Source: Dysgonamonadaceae bacterium
GTDB taxonomy: Bacteria > Bacteroidota > Bacteroidia > Bacteroidales > Azobacteroidaceae
Length of the DNA stretch: 5,104 nucleotides
Direction: 5' to 3'
Assembly: GCA_031284225.1 (NCBI GenBank)
Contig: JAITAH010000061.1
Location: 1 to 5,104 of the forward strand
Shown: positions 1 to 5,104 of the stretch, piece by piece
Layout: every line of letters starts with the position of its first letter
How positions within the stretch are numbered: the stretch's first letter is position 1
Made by a program: the position numbers and the translations under genes
The notes under the pieces: generated by a model
Databases searched by the model: none
The model's input: the letters and a program-made list of their open reading frames with translations, nothing else
What the model was told of the DNA's origin: nothing

Positions 1-3
1 AGA

Positions 4-336
4 ATGAACTTAAACAATTTTCACAAACATATTTCGCATAGTATTTTTGAAAGAGGCGAAGATTATTACGAAAATGATATGGTTGACAATGTCGAACATG
101 ATTATCCGGATACTTGGACGGCAGAAGTTAGCGGAAGCGACCTGTACTCCGTTGAAATAAAAATGAATGGCGATGAAATTGTGTCATGGGATTGCGATTG
201 TCCATACGATAACGGCGATATTTGCAAGCATATAGTGGCTGTTCTCCTGTATATTAAAGACAATCAAAAGAGCCATCCGGTAACTATCGAAATTCCAACT
301 TCTCCTCAGCAAGAACAGTTGAATGAAATTTTATAA
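4..336 (+). CDS. SWIM zinc-finger protein, N-terminal part (ends at an in-frame TAA)
   Basis: This 110-residue product carries a SWIM zinc-binding motif, CxCx7CxH, with ligands C64, C66, C74 and H76. The context CDCPYD...ICKH is typical of the family. SWIM domains are known to bind zinc and are thought to mediate DNA or protein contacts; the exact role of this bacterial family is unknown. The N-terminus (MNLNNFHKHI, then ERGEDYYEND) matches the usual opening of these proteins as I remember them, so the ATG at 4 is probably the true start. Only three bases lie upstream, so no ribosome binding site can be judged. No signal peptide or membrane segment is seen, so it is probably cytoplasmic. The zinc motif is complete, but family members normally continue with a helical region. 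Here that region follows in the same frame after the TAA at 334-336, so this is probably the front of a broken gene. Confidence 0.8.
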   Translation: MNLNNFHKHISHSIFERGEDYYENDMVDNVEHDYPDTWTAEVSGSDLYSVEIKMNGDEIVSWDCDCPYDNGDICKHIVAVLLYIKDNQKSHPVTIEIPTSPQQEQLNEIL

Positions 337-408
337 CACTATACTCAAAAGGATCTTAAGTCCTTTCTGTCTCAATATGCAGACAAGCATTCCGACTTTT
401 ATCAAGCA

Positions 409-846
409 TTGCAATCTAATTTTCATCCTCAAAAGAAGAAAAATGTTCCTGTCAATTACAGCAAGGAAATACAAAAATGTTTCAAAGTAAGGGGTTCATA
501 CGATAGGTCTGGTTATTCAAGTGAAGGAAGGATGATTTCTCATAATTTGGATGCTTATATCAAAAAAGCGAAGTCATTGATAAAATTGAATTGCAAGGAG
601 GAAGCCTTGAGTATTTTGCTTCAAATTATCAAGGAAATAGGCGATAATTATGAAGAATATGAAGATTACGATGGCTATTTAGCTTGTGTGTGTCAGAAAG
701 CTTCTGAAATAATAGCAGGAATGATTAAATCAGATTTGCCGGACAATTTACTAAAAGAATTGAGGGACGAAATAGTCCAATTGATTAAAAATGAAAATTA
801 TGACAATTATAGTTTAGCTGATATAGATCAATTGCTTTTAAACTAA
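409..846 (+). CDS. C-terminal helical part of the interrupted SWIM-family protein
   Basis: This ORF is in the same frame as the SWIM ORF upstream. The codons between them (337-408, beginning HYTQKDLKSFLSQYADKH) are also open, so coding content runs on directly after the TAA. The 145 residues counted from the TTG at 409 are mostly predicted helix, with a charged helical pair at about residues 47-75 (AYIKKAKSLI, EEALSILLQI) and an acidic tyrosine-rich stretch at about 80-90 (NYEEYEDYDGY). From memory this resembles the downstream region of SWIM-family proteins. The TTG at 409 is only the first formal start codon; nothing marks it as a real initiation site, and independent translation is doubtful. 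The ORF ends at TAA 844-846, 5 bases from the stop of the convergent esterase. The family's C-terminus may be shortened here, which I cannot confirm. No catalytic motif is visible. Confidence 0.5.
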   Translation: MQSNFHPQKKKNVPVNYSKEIQKCFKVRGSYDRSGYSSEGRMISHNLDAYIKKAKSLIKLNCKEEALSILLQIIKEIGDNYEEYEDYDGYLACVCQKASEIIAGMIKSDLPDNLLKELRDEIVQLIKNENYDNYSLADIDQLLLN

Positions 847-851
847 CTCCC

Positions 852-1733
852 TCAAAACTGCGTAAAAGAATTCGATACAAACCCCAATACCAGAGGCAAC
901 TCCATCCGCCAATAAGACCATGTATGCCCGCCGTCTTTCACCCGGTACTCATGCGGAACATTGTGCTTCCTGAAACAAATGTGCATCAAACTATTCCCTT
1001 CATACAAAAAATCATCATCCCCGCAGCTAATGTACCAGCGCACGCTTTTTATCTGCTTCGACTGCTCTTCCGAAGCATTTTGGAGAAGAAATTCGATGTT
1101 TTGATTCTTGTAATGCGTTTCTATCTTCTCATCGGAAAGCGTCGAATGAGCTTTTTTTGCATCCGCTTTGAACTTTTCAAGATCCCACATTCCCGTAGCG
1201 GCGCTCAGTGGGGCCGCCGCCGCAAACAAATCCGGCCGGTGAAGGGCGTAAAAAATCGTTCCGCCGCCACCCATCGACAAGCCCGCAACGGCGCGGTACC
1301 GCCTGTCTGTACGCACTCTGTAATTTTTCTCGATGTATGGAATCAACTCATCGAAGAAATAATTTTCATAATCAAATTGACCATCAATCGCATTCATGTA
1401 GCCTCGAACACCGGTATTGGCATCCGGCATAACGATAATCAGGGGAGCGCATTTCCCTTCTGCAATGGCTTTGTCGGTTATGTGCCGAACCTGACCAAAC
1501 TGCACCCAACCCGTATGGTCGTCGCCGGCGCCATGCAGAAGATAGAGAACCGGATAACTCTGGTCCGTAGCGTTATACCCCGGCGGCAAATAAATGGCAT
1601 ATTTCCGCTCCATTTTCAAAATGCGACTCGGCAGCGTTCGTGTTTCAAAAACTTGACTTTCCTGCGCATGTACGGTTATGCTCGAAAGCAATACGAGGAT
1701 GGTTACAATCCTTTTAATCTTTAAACGGTTCAT
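852..1733 (-). CDS. Secreted CE1-type esterase (alpha/beta-hydrolase, esterase D / feruloyl-esterase-like)
   Basis: This 293-residue protein belongs to the putative-esterase family (PF00756) of alpha/beta-hydrolases, which hydrolyse ester bonds such as acetyl or feruloyl groups on plant polysaccharides. Residues 1-23 look like a signal peptide: basic start (MNRLKIKR), hydrophobic core (IVTILVLLSSITV) and VHA|QE cleavage site, so it is exported to the periplasm or beyond. Landmarks are the strand YPVLYLLHGAG at 60-70 (oxyanion region), nucleophile elbow GLSMGG with S153, probable acid D241 in CGDDDFL, and H270 in GGHTWSYW. All are present in the normal order, so the enzyme should be active. 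The true substrate cannot be read from sequence, and no polysaccharide-utilisation genes are visible nearby. The ATG at 1733 is preceded by an A-rich stretch (AAAAAGATAAGAAT) instead of a Shine-Dalgarno. It lies 72 bases downstream of the permease gene on the same strand; I see no clear hairpin or promoter in that gap, so whether it joins the operon is open. Confidence 0.88.
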   Translation of the reverse strand: MNRLKIKRIVTILVLLSSITVHAQESQVFETRTLPSRILKMERKYAIYLPPGYNATDQSYPVLYLLHGAGDDHTGWVQFGQVRHITDKAIAEGKCAPLIIVMPDANTGVRGYMNAIDGQFDYENYFFDELIPYIEKNYRVRTDRRYRAVAGLSMGGGGTIFYALHRPDLFAAAAPLSAATGMWDLEKFKADAKKAHSTLSDEKIETHYKNQNIEFLLQNASEEQSKQIKSVRWYISCGDDDFLYEGNSLMHICFRKHNVPHEYRVKDGGHTWSYWRMELPLVLGFVSNSFTQF

Positions 1734-1805
1734 ATTCTTATCTTTTTGTTGAAAATATTATCCCTGCCTGCATAAAATAAATAAATTTAACCGGAACAAG
1801 CCCTC

Positions 1806-3020
1806 TCACAACCATTTTCGCGCCCAATACCGCACCGGATAAATCACCGCTAAAAATCCAATAGTCAGCGCTGCCGTCAAGATTAACGCCAGATCGCCGG
1901 GCTGCACCTGTACCGGGTAAGCTTCTACGGCAAATGTTCCGGCGTTGCCTAACTGAATCCAGCCGAAATACTGCTGTCCGAAACAGAGGAGTACCCCCAA
2001 TCCGATTCCCGCTACTGCGCCTGCGGCCGAAATTAGCCAGCCTTCAAAAAGAAATATACTGGCAATGAGCCGGTTGTCGGCGCCGAGGTTCCGCAAGGTC
2101 CGGATATCATTTTGCTTATCGACCATGAGCATGGACAGCGACCCAATAATATTGAATGTCGCTATCAACAAAATGAAACACAGCATGAGGAAGGTAACCC
2201 ATTTTTCGATATTAATCATCCGGAAAGCGGATTCCTGCTGCTCATAACGGTTTTTAACGCTATATTCTTCCCCCAACAAGCGCTGAATTTTTTTCTGAAC
2301 GGCCGGCGCTTCGGCGGCGTTTTTCAGCTTCAGTTCCCAAGCGCCCACTTCTGTGGAATAATTGAACACGGTCCGCGCCAAATCCAGAGGGACGATGAGG
2401 TAATTGTTGTCATACACCGGCTGATTCACAATAAAAATACTGCTGATGTAGGCGTATTCTTTGTTGAAAGCCGCCATCGGCTGGGACAGGTTCACGGTTT
2501 TTACCGTTCGCTTGGGCGCGTAAATTTCCAAAGGAAAAATAAACTGGGCGTTGACGCCCAGAACGCTTGCTACGCCGATTCCCAGATTGGCCAAAGCGCT
2601 CGTTTCGTTGTGTAATCGAAATTCTCCATCGAAAAGCCGGATCGCTACCGACTGTGCAAAATCGTCGGAAACGCCTTTCAACACGGCGGGGACTTGCCGT
2701 TCGCGGTAGCGGATTAAGACGTTGTCTTCCAGACTTTCGGTGATCCGATCGATTTCCGGCAACGACCGGATTTCCAAGAACTTTTCGCCGGACGGGTCAA
2801 ACACTTTGCCCCGGACGGCGGTGATTTTCAATTCCGGATCGAACGAACCGAACATGTTCGACACCAATCCCCGGAAGCCGTTGAAGACGGATAACGTGCA
2901 GACAGTGGCCAACGTAGCAATGGCTACGCCGCCCATCGCCACCAGCGAAATAATGTGGATAGCGTTATGCGATTTCTTTGCAAAAAGATACCGTCGGGCG
3001 ATGTAAAACGAGAGGTTCAA
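1806..3020 (-). CDS. ABC transporter permease of the FtsX/LolC-LolE type
   Basis: This 404-residue inner-membrane protein has the MacB/FtsX/LolCE layout: one helix at about 24-47, a large periplasmic domain at about 48-272, then three helices at about 274-298, 319-346 and 376-395. The cytoplasmic loop after the second helix reads VDKQNDIRTLRNLGA (300-314), which matches the family's DIxxLRxLGA segment that contacts the ATPase. The opening (LSFYIARRYLFAKKSHNAI) is typical of Bacteroidetes LolE-like permeases. By family knowledge the likely role is releasing lipoproteins from the inner membrane towards the outer membrane, working with a LolD-type ATPase; none is encoded here, so the partner must lie elsewhere. 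The start is TTG at 3020-3018, overlapping the rbfA stop as TTGA. The frame closes just upstream at a TGA with no ATG or GTG between, and conserved sequence begins right after the TTG, so this start is well supported. Exact substrate remains inferred. Confidence 0.85.
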   Translation of the reverse strand: MNLSFYIARRYLFAKKSHNAIHIISLVAMGGVAIATLATVCTLSVFNGFRGLVSNMFGSFDPELKITAVRGKVFDPSGEKFLEIRSLPEIDRITESLEDNVLIRYRERQVPAVLKGVSDDFAQSVAIRLFDGEFRLHNETSALANLGIGVASVLGVNAQFIFPLEIYAPKRTVKTVNLSQPMAAFNKEYAYISSIFIVNQPVYDNNYLIVPLDLARTVFNYSTEVGAWELKLKNAAEAPAVQKKIQRLLGEEYSVKNRYEQQESAFRMINIEKWVTFLMLCFILLIATFNIIGSLSMLMVDKQNDIRTLRNLGADNRLIASIFLFEGWLISAAGAVAGIGLGVLLCFGQQYFGWIQLGNAGTFAVEAYPVQVQPGDLALILTAALTIGFLAVIYPVRYWARKWL

Positions 3021-3352
3021 TGCTTTAATAACTGATCAATGTTTTCCAGATAATCAATGGAATCGTCGATAAAAAACGCCAACTCCGGTATCCGGCGGAT
3101 TTGCCGGCCGATTCGTTCCCCCAGTTCGTACCGGAGCGCCTTTCCGTTCCGGCGGATATTTTCCAGCAGTTCCTCTCCCCGGTTGGAAGGGAAGATGCTC
3201 AAATAGGCTTTCGCCACGCTTAAATCGGGACTGATGCGCACTTGGGTAACCGTAACCATCACGCCGTGCATCTGCCGCGTTTGCAAGAGAAAGATTTCGC
3301 TTAAATCTTTCTGTATTTGCCGTTCTATTTTTTGTGTCCGTTTTGTTTCCAT
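3017..3352 (-). CDS. rbfA: Ribosome-binding factor A (30S maturation)
   Basis: RbfA is a small KH-fold protein that binds the 30S subunit and helps the late maturation of 16S rRNA, notably at low temperature. The 111-residue length is normal. Recognisable blocks are the basic N-terminal helix (RTQKIERQIQKDLSEI), the central VTVTQVRISPDLSVAKAYLS (33-52) with the near-invariant SPDL...A, and the C-terminal RRIPELAFFIDDSID (86-100), matching the family's R..PEL.F..D pattern. The ATG at 3352 is 20 bases after the methyltransferase stop, and the sequence just before it (CTCCTTCTGT) is pyrimidine-rich with no Shine-Dalgarno, which is common in Bacteroidetes. Its stop TGA is shared with the TTG start of the downstream permease (TTGA), suggesting that permease translation depends on ribosomes finishing rbfA. 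Function is secure by family. Confidence 0.93.
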   Translation of the reverse strand: METKRTQKIERQIQKDLSEIFLLQTRQMHGVMVTVTQVRISPDLSVAKAYLSIFPSNRGEELLENIRRNGKALRYELGERIGRQIRRIPELAFFIDDSIDYLENIDQLLKH

Positions 3353-3372
3353 ACAGAAGGAGCCTGAAATGT

Positions 3373-3999
3373 TTATAATTTATAAATAATTGTCAAACCG
3401 TCGCGTAAAGGTAATATAACTTTTTCAATGCGCGTATCCTGTTTGATTTTTTCGTTGAAATTTAGAACGCCGAGGGTTTGTTTGTCGGAAGGGTCCGGCG
3501 TTTCCAGCACCTTGCCGCTCCACAGCGTATTATCGGCCAGAATCACTCCGCCGGGGTTGACGCGGTCGAAAATCAGATCGTAATACTCGCTGTAAAGGCG
3601 CTTATCGGCGTCGATAAACACCAGATCAAACTTGCCTTCCAAACGGGGAATGATTTCCAGCGCATCGCCGATGTGCAGCCGGATTTTGTCTTTCAACTCC
3701 GAGCGGTCGAACTGTTTCCGGATAAAATCTTCCATTTCATCGTCCTTCTCAATGGTATGAATTTCGCCGTTTTCGGGAAGCGCTTCGGCCAGACAAAGCG
3801 TGGCGTAACCGGTATAAGCGCCTATTTCGAGCATGCGTTTCGGCCGGAGCAGGCGTGCCAGCATTTTCAGAACGCGGCCTTGCAGATGGCCGGAAACCAT
3901 TCGCGGACGCACCAAACGCACATGCGCCTCGCGATAGAGTTGCGACAGCGGCTCGCTTTCCGCGTCGATGTGGCGCAGCAGATAATCTTCGAGCGTCAT
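3373..3999 (-). CDS. SAM-dependent O-methyltransferase, family 3 (catechol/CCoA type)
   Basis: This 208-residue cytoplasmic enzyme fits the divalent-metal-dependent O-methyltransferase family (PF01596), which transfers a methyl group from S-adenosylmethionine to an aromatic hydroxyl. Visible features are SAM motif [12 protein letters not shown] at 57-67, acidic E84 at the end of the second strand (IEKDDE), GDALEIIP at 111-118, and [10 protein letters not shown] at 124-133. A metal-binding set D130, D156 and N157 has the same 26-residue spacing between the first two as in plant CCoA O-methyltransferases (D163, D189, N190). It ends with DGLTIIYK, as in close bacterial relatives. The physiological substrate in bacteria is generally unknown, and its position behind aroQ does not prove a link with the shikimate pathway. 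The start ATG at 3999 overlaps the aroQ stop (ATGA), so it is probably translationally coupled to aroQ. A 20-base gap then leads to rbfA. Confidence 0.9.
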   Translation of the reverse strand: MTLEDYLLRHIDAESEPLSQLYREAHVRLVRPRMVSGHLQGRVLKMLARLLRPKRMLEIGAYTGYATLCLAEALPENGEIHTIEKDDEMEDFIRKQFDRSELKDKIRLHIGDALEIIPRLEGKFDLVFIDADKRLYSEYYDLIFDRVNPGGVILADNTLWSGKVLETPDPSDKQTLGVLNFNEKIKQDTRIEKVILPLRDGLTIIYKL

Positions 4000-4409
4000 T
4001 GGAAAGCTTCGACGGCTAAGCGGTACGAAGCGAGGCCGAAGCCGGCGATCACGCCTTTGCAGGCGGCGGCAATCAGCGACTGCCGGCGAAAATCTTCCCG
4101 AGCATGTACGTTGGAAATATGGACTTCGATCACCGGCGCCGGAACGGCTTTAATCGCATCGTGAATAGCCACGGACGTATGCGTATAAGCCCCGGCATTG
4201 AGGATAATCCCGTCGGACGAGAATCCAGATTCCTGGATCTTATTGATAATTTCGCCCTCCACATTCGACTGGTAATAATCCAGTTCGACGTCGGGATACC
4301 GGGTTTTCAGCGCTTCCAAACAGGATTCGAACGACGAAGAACCATAAACGCCCGGCTCGCGCACGCCCAGCAGATTCAGATTCGGCCCGTTGATGATTTG
4401 AATTTTCAT
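3996..4409 (-). CDS. aroQ: Type II 3-dehydroquinate dehydratase
   Basis: AroQ converts 3-dehydroquinate to 3-dehydroshikimate, the third step of the shikimate pathway to aromatic amino acids. Type II enzymes are cytoplasmic dodecamers of roughly 140-150 residues; this one has 137. All expected active-site residues are present, and their positions parallel the Mycobacterium tuberculosis enzyme: R17, Y22 (in GVREPGVYG), N71 (LNAGAY), H77, D84, E95 and H97 (EVHISN), and R108. The [13 protein letters not shown] segment (47-59) is the Bacteroidetes form of the family's SNHEGE block. The ATG at 4409 is chosen because the conserved [12 protein letters not shown] begins there. The frame is open further upstream to an ATG at 4502, but that would add 31 residues rich in K, D and R, encoded by the repetitive control region and by the xerD start. 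This looks like the first gene of the operon, divergent from xerD, and its stop overlaps the methyltransferase start. Confidence 0.95.
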   Translation of the reverse strand: MKIQIINGPNLNLLGVREPGVYGSSSFESCLEALKTRYPDVELDYYQSNVEGEIINKIQESGFSSDGIILNAGAYTHTSVAIHDAIKAVPAPVIEVHISNVHAREDFRRQSLIAAACKGVIAGFGLASYRLAVEAFQ

Positions 4410-4414
4410 ATTTT

Positions 4415-4442
4415 CTTTATCCTTTATCTTTTGTCTTTTGTC
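4415..4442. repeat. Four tandem 7-base units in the aroQ/xerD intergenic region
   Basis: Read on the + strand, four heptamers follow without a gap: CTTTATC at 4415-4421 and 4422-4428, then TTTTGTC at 4429-4435 and 4436-4442. Each pair is exact, and the two versions differ at three positions. The tract is pure pyrimidine except for one A or G per unit, so the aroQ leader RNA would be strongly A-rich and purine-rich. It lies directly ahead of the aroQ start and supplies the TTTG used as the -33 element of the proposed xerD promoter. Slippage could change the unit number; that is inference. Confidence 0.75.
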
Positions 4443-4461
4443 TCTTTTTCCCTTATCTTTG
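4430..4461 (+). promoter_or_regulatory. Bacteroidetes-type promoter for xerD
   Basis: TTTG at 4430-4433, a 20-base spacer, and TATCTTTG at 4454-4461 fit the Bacteroides primary-sigma consensus (TTTG, 19-21 bases, TAnnTTTG) exactly. Transcription would start a few bases after 4461, leaving a leader of about 20 bases before the TTG at 4487. A second TTTG at 4437-4440, in the next repeat unit, is too close (13 bases) to serve as -33. Confidence 0.6.
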
Positions 4462-4468
4462 CTGGCCA

Positions 4469-4476
4469 CAAAATTA
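4469..4476 (-). promoter_or_regulatory. Possible -7 element for the aroQ operon
   Basis: On the - strand these bases read TAATTTTG, a full match to TAnnTTTG. No TTTG lies at the expected distance upstream (the nearest TTG, at 4506-4504, is 27 bases away), so support is partial. If used, the transcript would begin near 4463 and have an A- and G-rich leader of about 50 bases before the aroQ ATG. The element is only 7 bases from the xerD -7 box, with TGGCCA (4463-4468) between them. Confidence 0.35.
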
Positions 4477-4486
4477 ACGAAATAAA

Positions 4487-5104
4487 TTGGATAATTCGCC
4501 ATTCAACGAAATTGCATCGGCCTACCGGACGCATCTGTTGCTGGAAAAATCGCTTTCCCACAATTCGGTAGAAGCCTATATGGACGATTTGAATAAATTG
4601 CTGAACTACCTGCACGCCATTCATAAACACCCGCAGGAGGCGGCGCTGGAAGATTTGCAGGAACTGTTGATTTCCCTGCACGAAATGGGAATCAATCCCC
4701 GTTCGCAAGCCCGCATCGTATCCGGCATCAAATCGTTTTACCGCTTTCTGGAATTGGATAAGCGGATTGCCCACGATCCGACGGAACTTCTGGAAGCGCC
4801 CAAAATCGGATTGAAACTGCCGGAATTTCTGACGCTATACGAAATCAATGCTATGATCGACGCCATCGACCTTTCGCAACCGGAAGGACAGCGCAACAAA
4901 GCCATCCTCGAAACTCTCTACAGTTGCGGCCTGCGCGTCTCGGAGCTTACCGGCCTGCGGTTTTCCCAGTTGTATCTGGAGGAAGGGTTTATCACAGTGG
5001 ATGGAAAAGGCGGCAAGCAGCGACTGGTGCCGATTTCCAAAACAGCCGTCAAAGAAATCAATCTGTATTTGCTGGACCGAAGTCAAACGCCTGTAAAAAA
5101 AGGA
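4487..5104 (+). CDS. xerD: XerD-type site-specific tyrosine recombinase (3' end outside window)
   Basis: XerC/XerD recombinases resolve chromosome dimers at the dif site with FtsK. The 206 residues seen here cover the N-terminal SAM-like DNA-binding domain (about 8-95, with [19 protein letters not shown] typical of XerD) and the start of the catalytic domain. Catalytic R150 lies in [14 protein letters not shown] and K174 in [11 protein letters not shown]; their 24-residue spacing equals that of R148 and K172 in E. coli XerD. The HxxR box, second His and Tyr nucleophile should follow beyond the edge. The family is usually near 300 residues, so about 95 are missing. There is no ATG near the front: the frame closes at TAA 4475-4477 and the only start before the conserved region is TTG at 4487, giving [17 protein letters not shown] good promoter sits just upstream. 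XerC or an integrase-type paralogue is possible, but the position next to aroQ and the sequence favour the housekeeping XerD. Confidence 0.88.
   Translation, partial: MDNSPFNEIASAYRTHLLLEKSLSHNSVEAYMDDLNKLLNYLHAIHKHPQEAALEDLQELLISLHEMGINPRSQARIVSGIKSFYRFLELDKRIAHDPTELLEAPKIGLKLPEFLTLYEINAMIDAIDLSQPEGQRNKAILETLYSCGLRVSELTGLRFSQLYLEEGFITVDGKGGKQRLVPISKTAVKEINLYLLDRSQTPVKKG

Larger units (their letters stand above)
4..846 (+). pseudogene. Whole SWIM zinc-finger gene, probably inactivated by one nonsense codon
   Basis: Seen: one frame is open from 4 to 843 except for TAA at codon 111 (334-336), giving 280 positions in all. The upstream part holds the zinc motif and the downstream part the helical region expected in this family. 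No frameshift is needed to join them. Inferred: a recent single-base nonsense mutation, because the 169 codons after the stop are still open in an AT-rich sequence where random stops would be frequent. Alternatives are a sequencing or assembly error, or two separately translated domains. The composition is clearly AT-richer than the rest of the window (hand counts: 17 G+C of 60 at 1-60; 18 of 60 at 541-600). Confidence 0.6.

Noticed and set aside
924..1724. Long + strand ORF (266 codons) across the esterase gene, with a nested 74-codon ORF at 1208-1432
   Set aside because: These are antisense shadows of the esterase, which has a signal peptide and a complete catalytic set. The antisense products show no recognisable domain.
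1734..1805. Search for a terminator or a separate esterase promoter in the 72-base gap
   Set aside because: No stable inverted repeat with a T-run was found, and the nearest TAnnTTTG-like strings have at least two mismatches or wrong spacing from the TTG available, so nothing is claimed.
2065..3006. Several + strand ORFs (2065-2247, 2112-2615, 2722-3006) inside the permease gene
   Set aside because: They lie wholly within a well-supported permease gene on the opposite strand and show no family features.
3355..3389. AGAAGGAG followed by ATG and a six-codon ORF on the + strand between rbfA and the methyltransferase
   Set aside because: It looks like a perfect Shine-Dalgarno and start, but it is on the strand opposite to a continuous operon, codes for only six residues, and Bacteroidetes rarely rely on such sites. 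Most likely chance.
3478..4164. 228-codon + strand ORF over the methyltransferase and aroQ
   Set aside because: It spans two confident - strand genes and their overlap; its translation resembles no known family and is explained by the codon bias of the genes beneath it.
4410..4502. Upstream extension of aroQ to an ATG at 4502 (31 extra residues)
   Set aside because: The extension would be encoded by the heptamer repeats, the promoter region and the xerD start. Type II dehydroquinases begin at the conserved MKIxxINGPNLN, so the ATG at 4409 is preferred.
4104..5086. + strand ORF 4104-4571 and - strand ORFs 4424-4774 and 4835-5086
   Set aside because: They are out-of-frame or antisense shadows of aroQ and xerD without domain support.

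Overview
The window is ordinary-looking chromosome from a member of the Bacteroidetes, most likely the order Bacteroidales. Three things point there: the gene neighbourhood (xerD divergent from aroQ, followed by an O-methyltransferase, rbfA and a LolC/E-type permease), an intergenic promoter that fits the phylum's special -33/-7 consensus (TTTG, 20 bases, TAnnTTTG), and start sites without Shine-Dalgarno sequences. Genus cannot be fixed from this.

Left end (4-846, + strand): an AT-rich SWIM zinc-finger gene. It is split by one in-frame TAA at 334-336. The reading frame continues open to 844, so the two apparent ORFs are best read as the front and back of a single gene of about 280 codons with a nonsense mutation. 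Next to it, convergent and only 5 bases away, is a secreted CE1-type alpha/beta-hydrolase (852-1733, - strand) with a signal peptide and a full Ser-Asp-His set.

Centre (1806-4409, - strand): a tightly packed probable operon read right to left: aroQ (type II 3-dehydroquinate dehydratase), a family 3 SAM-dependent O-methyltransferase, rbfA (30S ribosome maturation) and a four-helix FtsX/LolE-type ABC permease. aroQ and the methyltransferase overlap as ATGA. rbfA and the permease overlap as TTGA, with TTG the only plausible permease start. Both overlaps suggest translational coupling.

Right end (4410-5104): a 77-base divergent control region with four 7-base repeats and two overlapping promoter cores, then the first 206 codons of a XerD-type tyrosine recombinase, cut off by the window edge and apparently starting at TTG.

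The genes are mostly housekeeping (aromatic biosynthesis, ribosome assembly, probable lipoprotein export, chromosome dimer resolution). I found no new defence, mobile or secondary-metabolite system. The points most worth a second look are the interrupted SWIM gene, the compact aroQ/xerD control region with its heptamer repeats, and the TTG starts. There is no gene-free stretch over 300 bases, and I saw no tRNA, rRNA, CRISPR array or insertion sequence.
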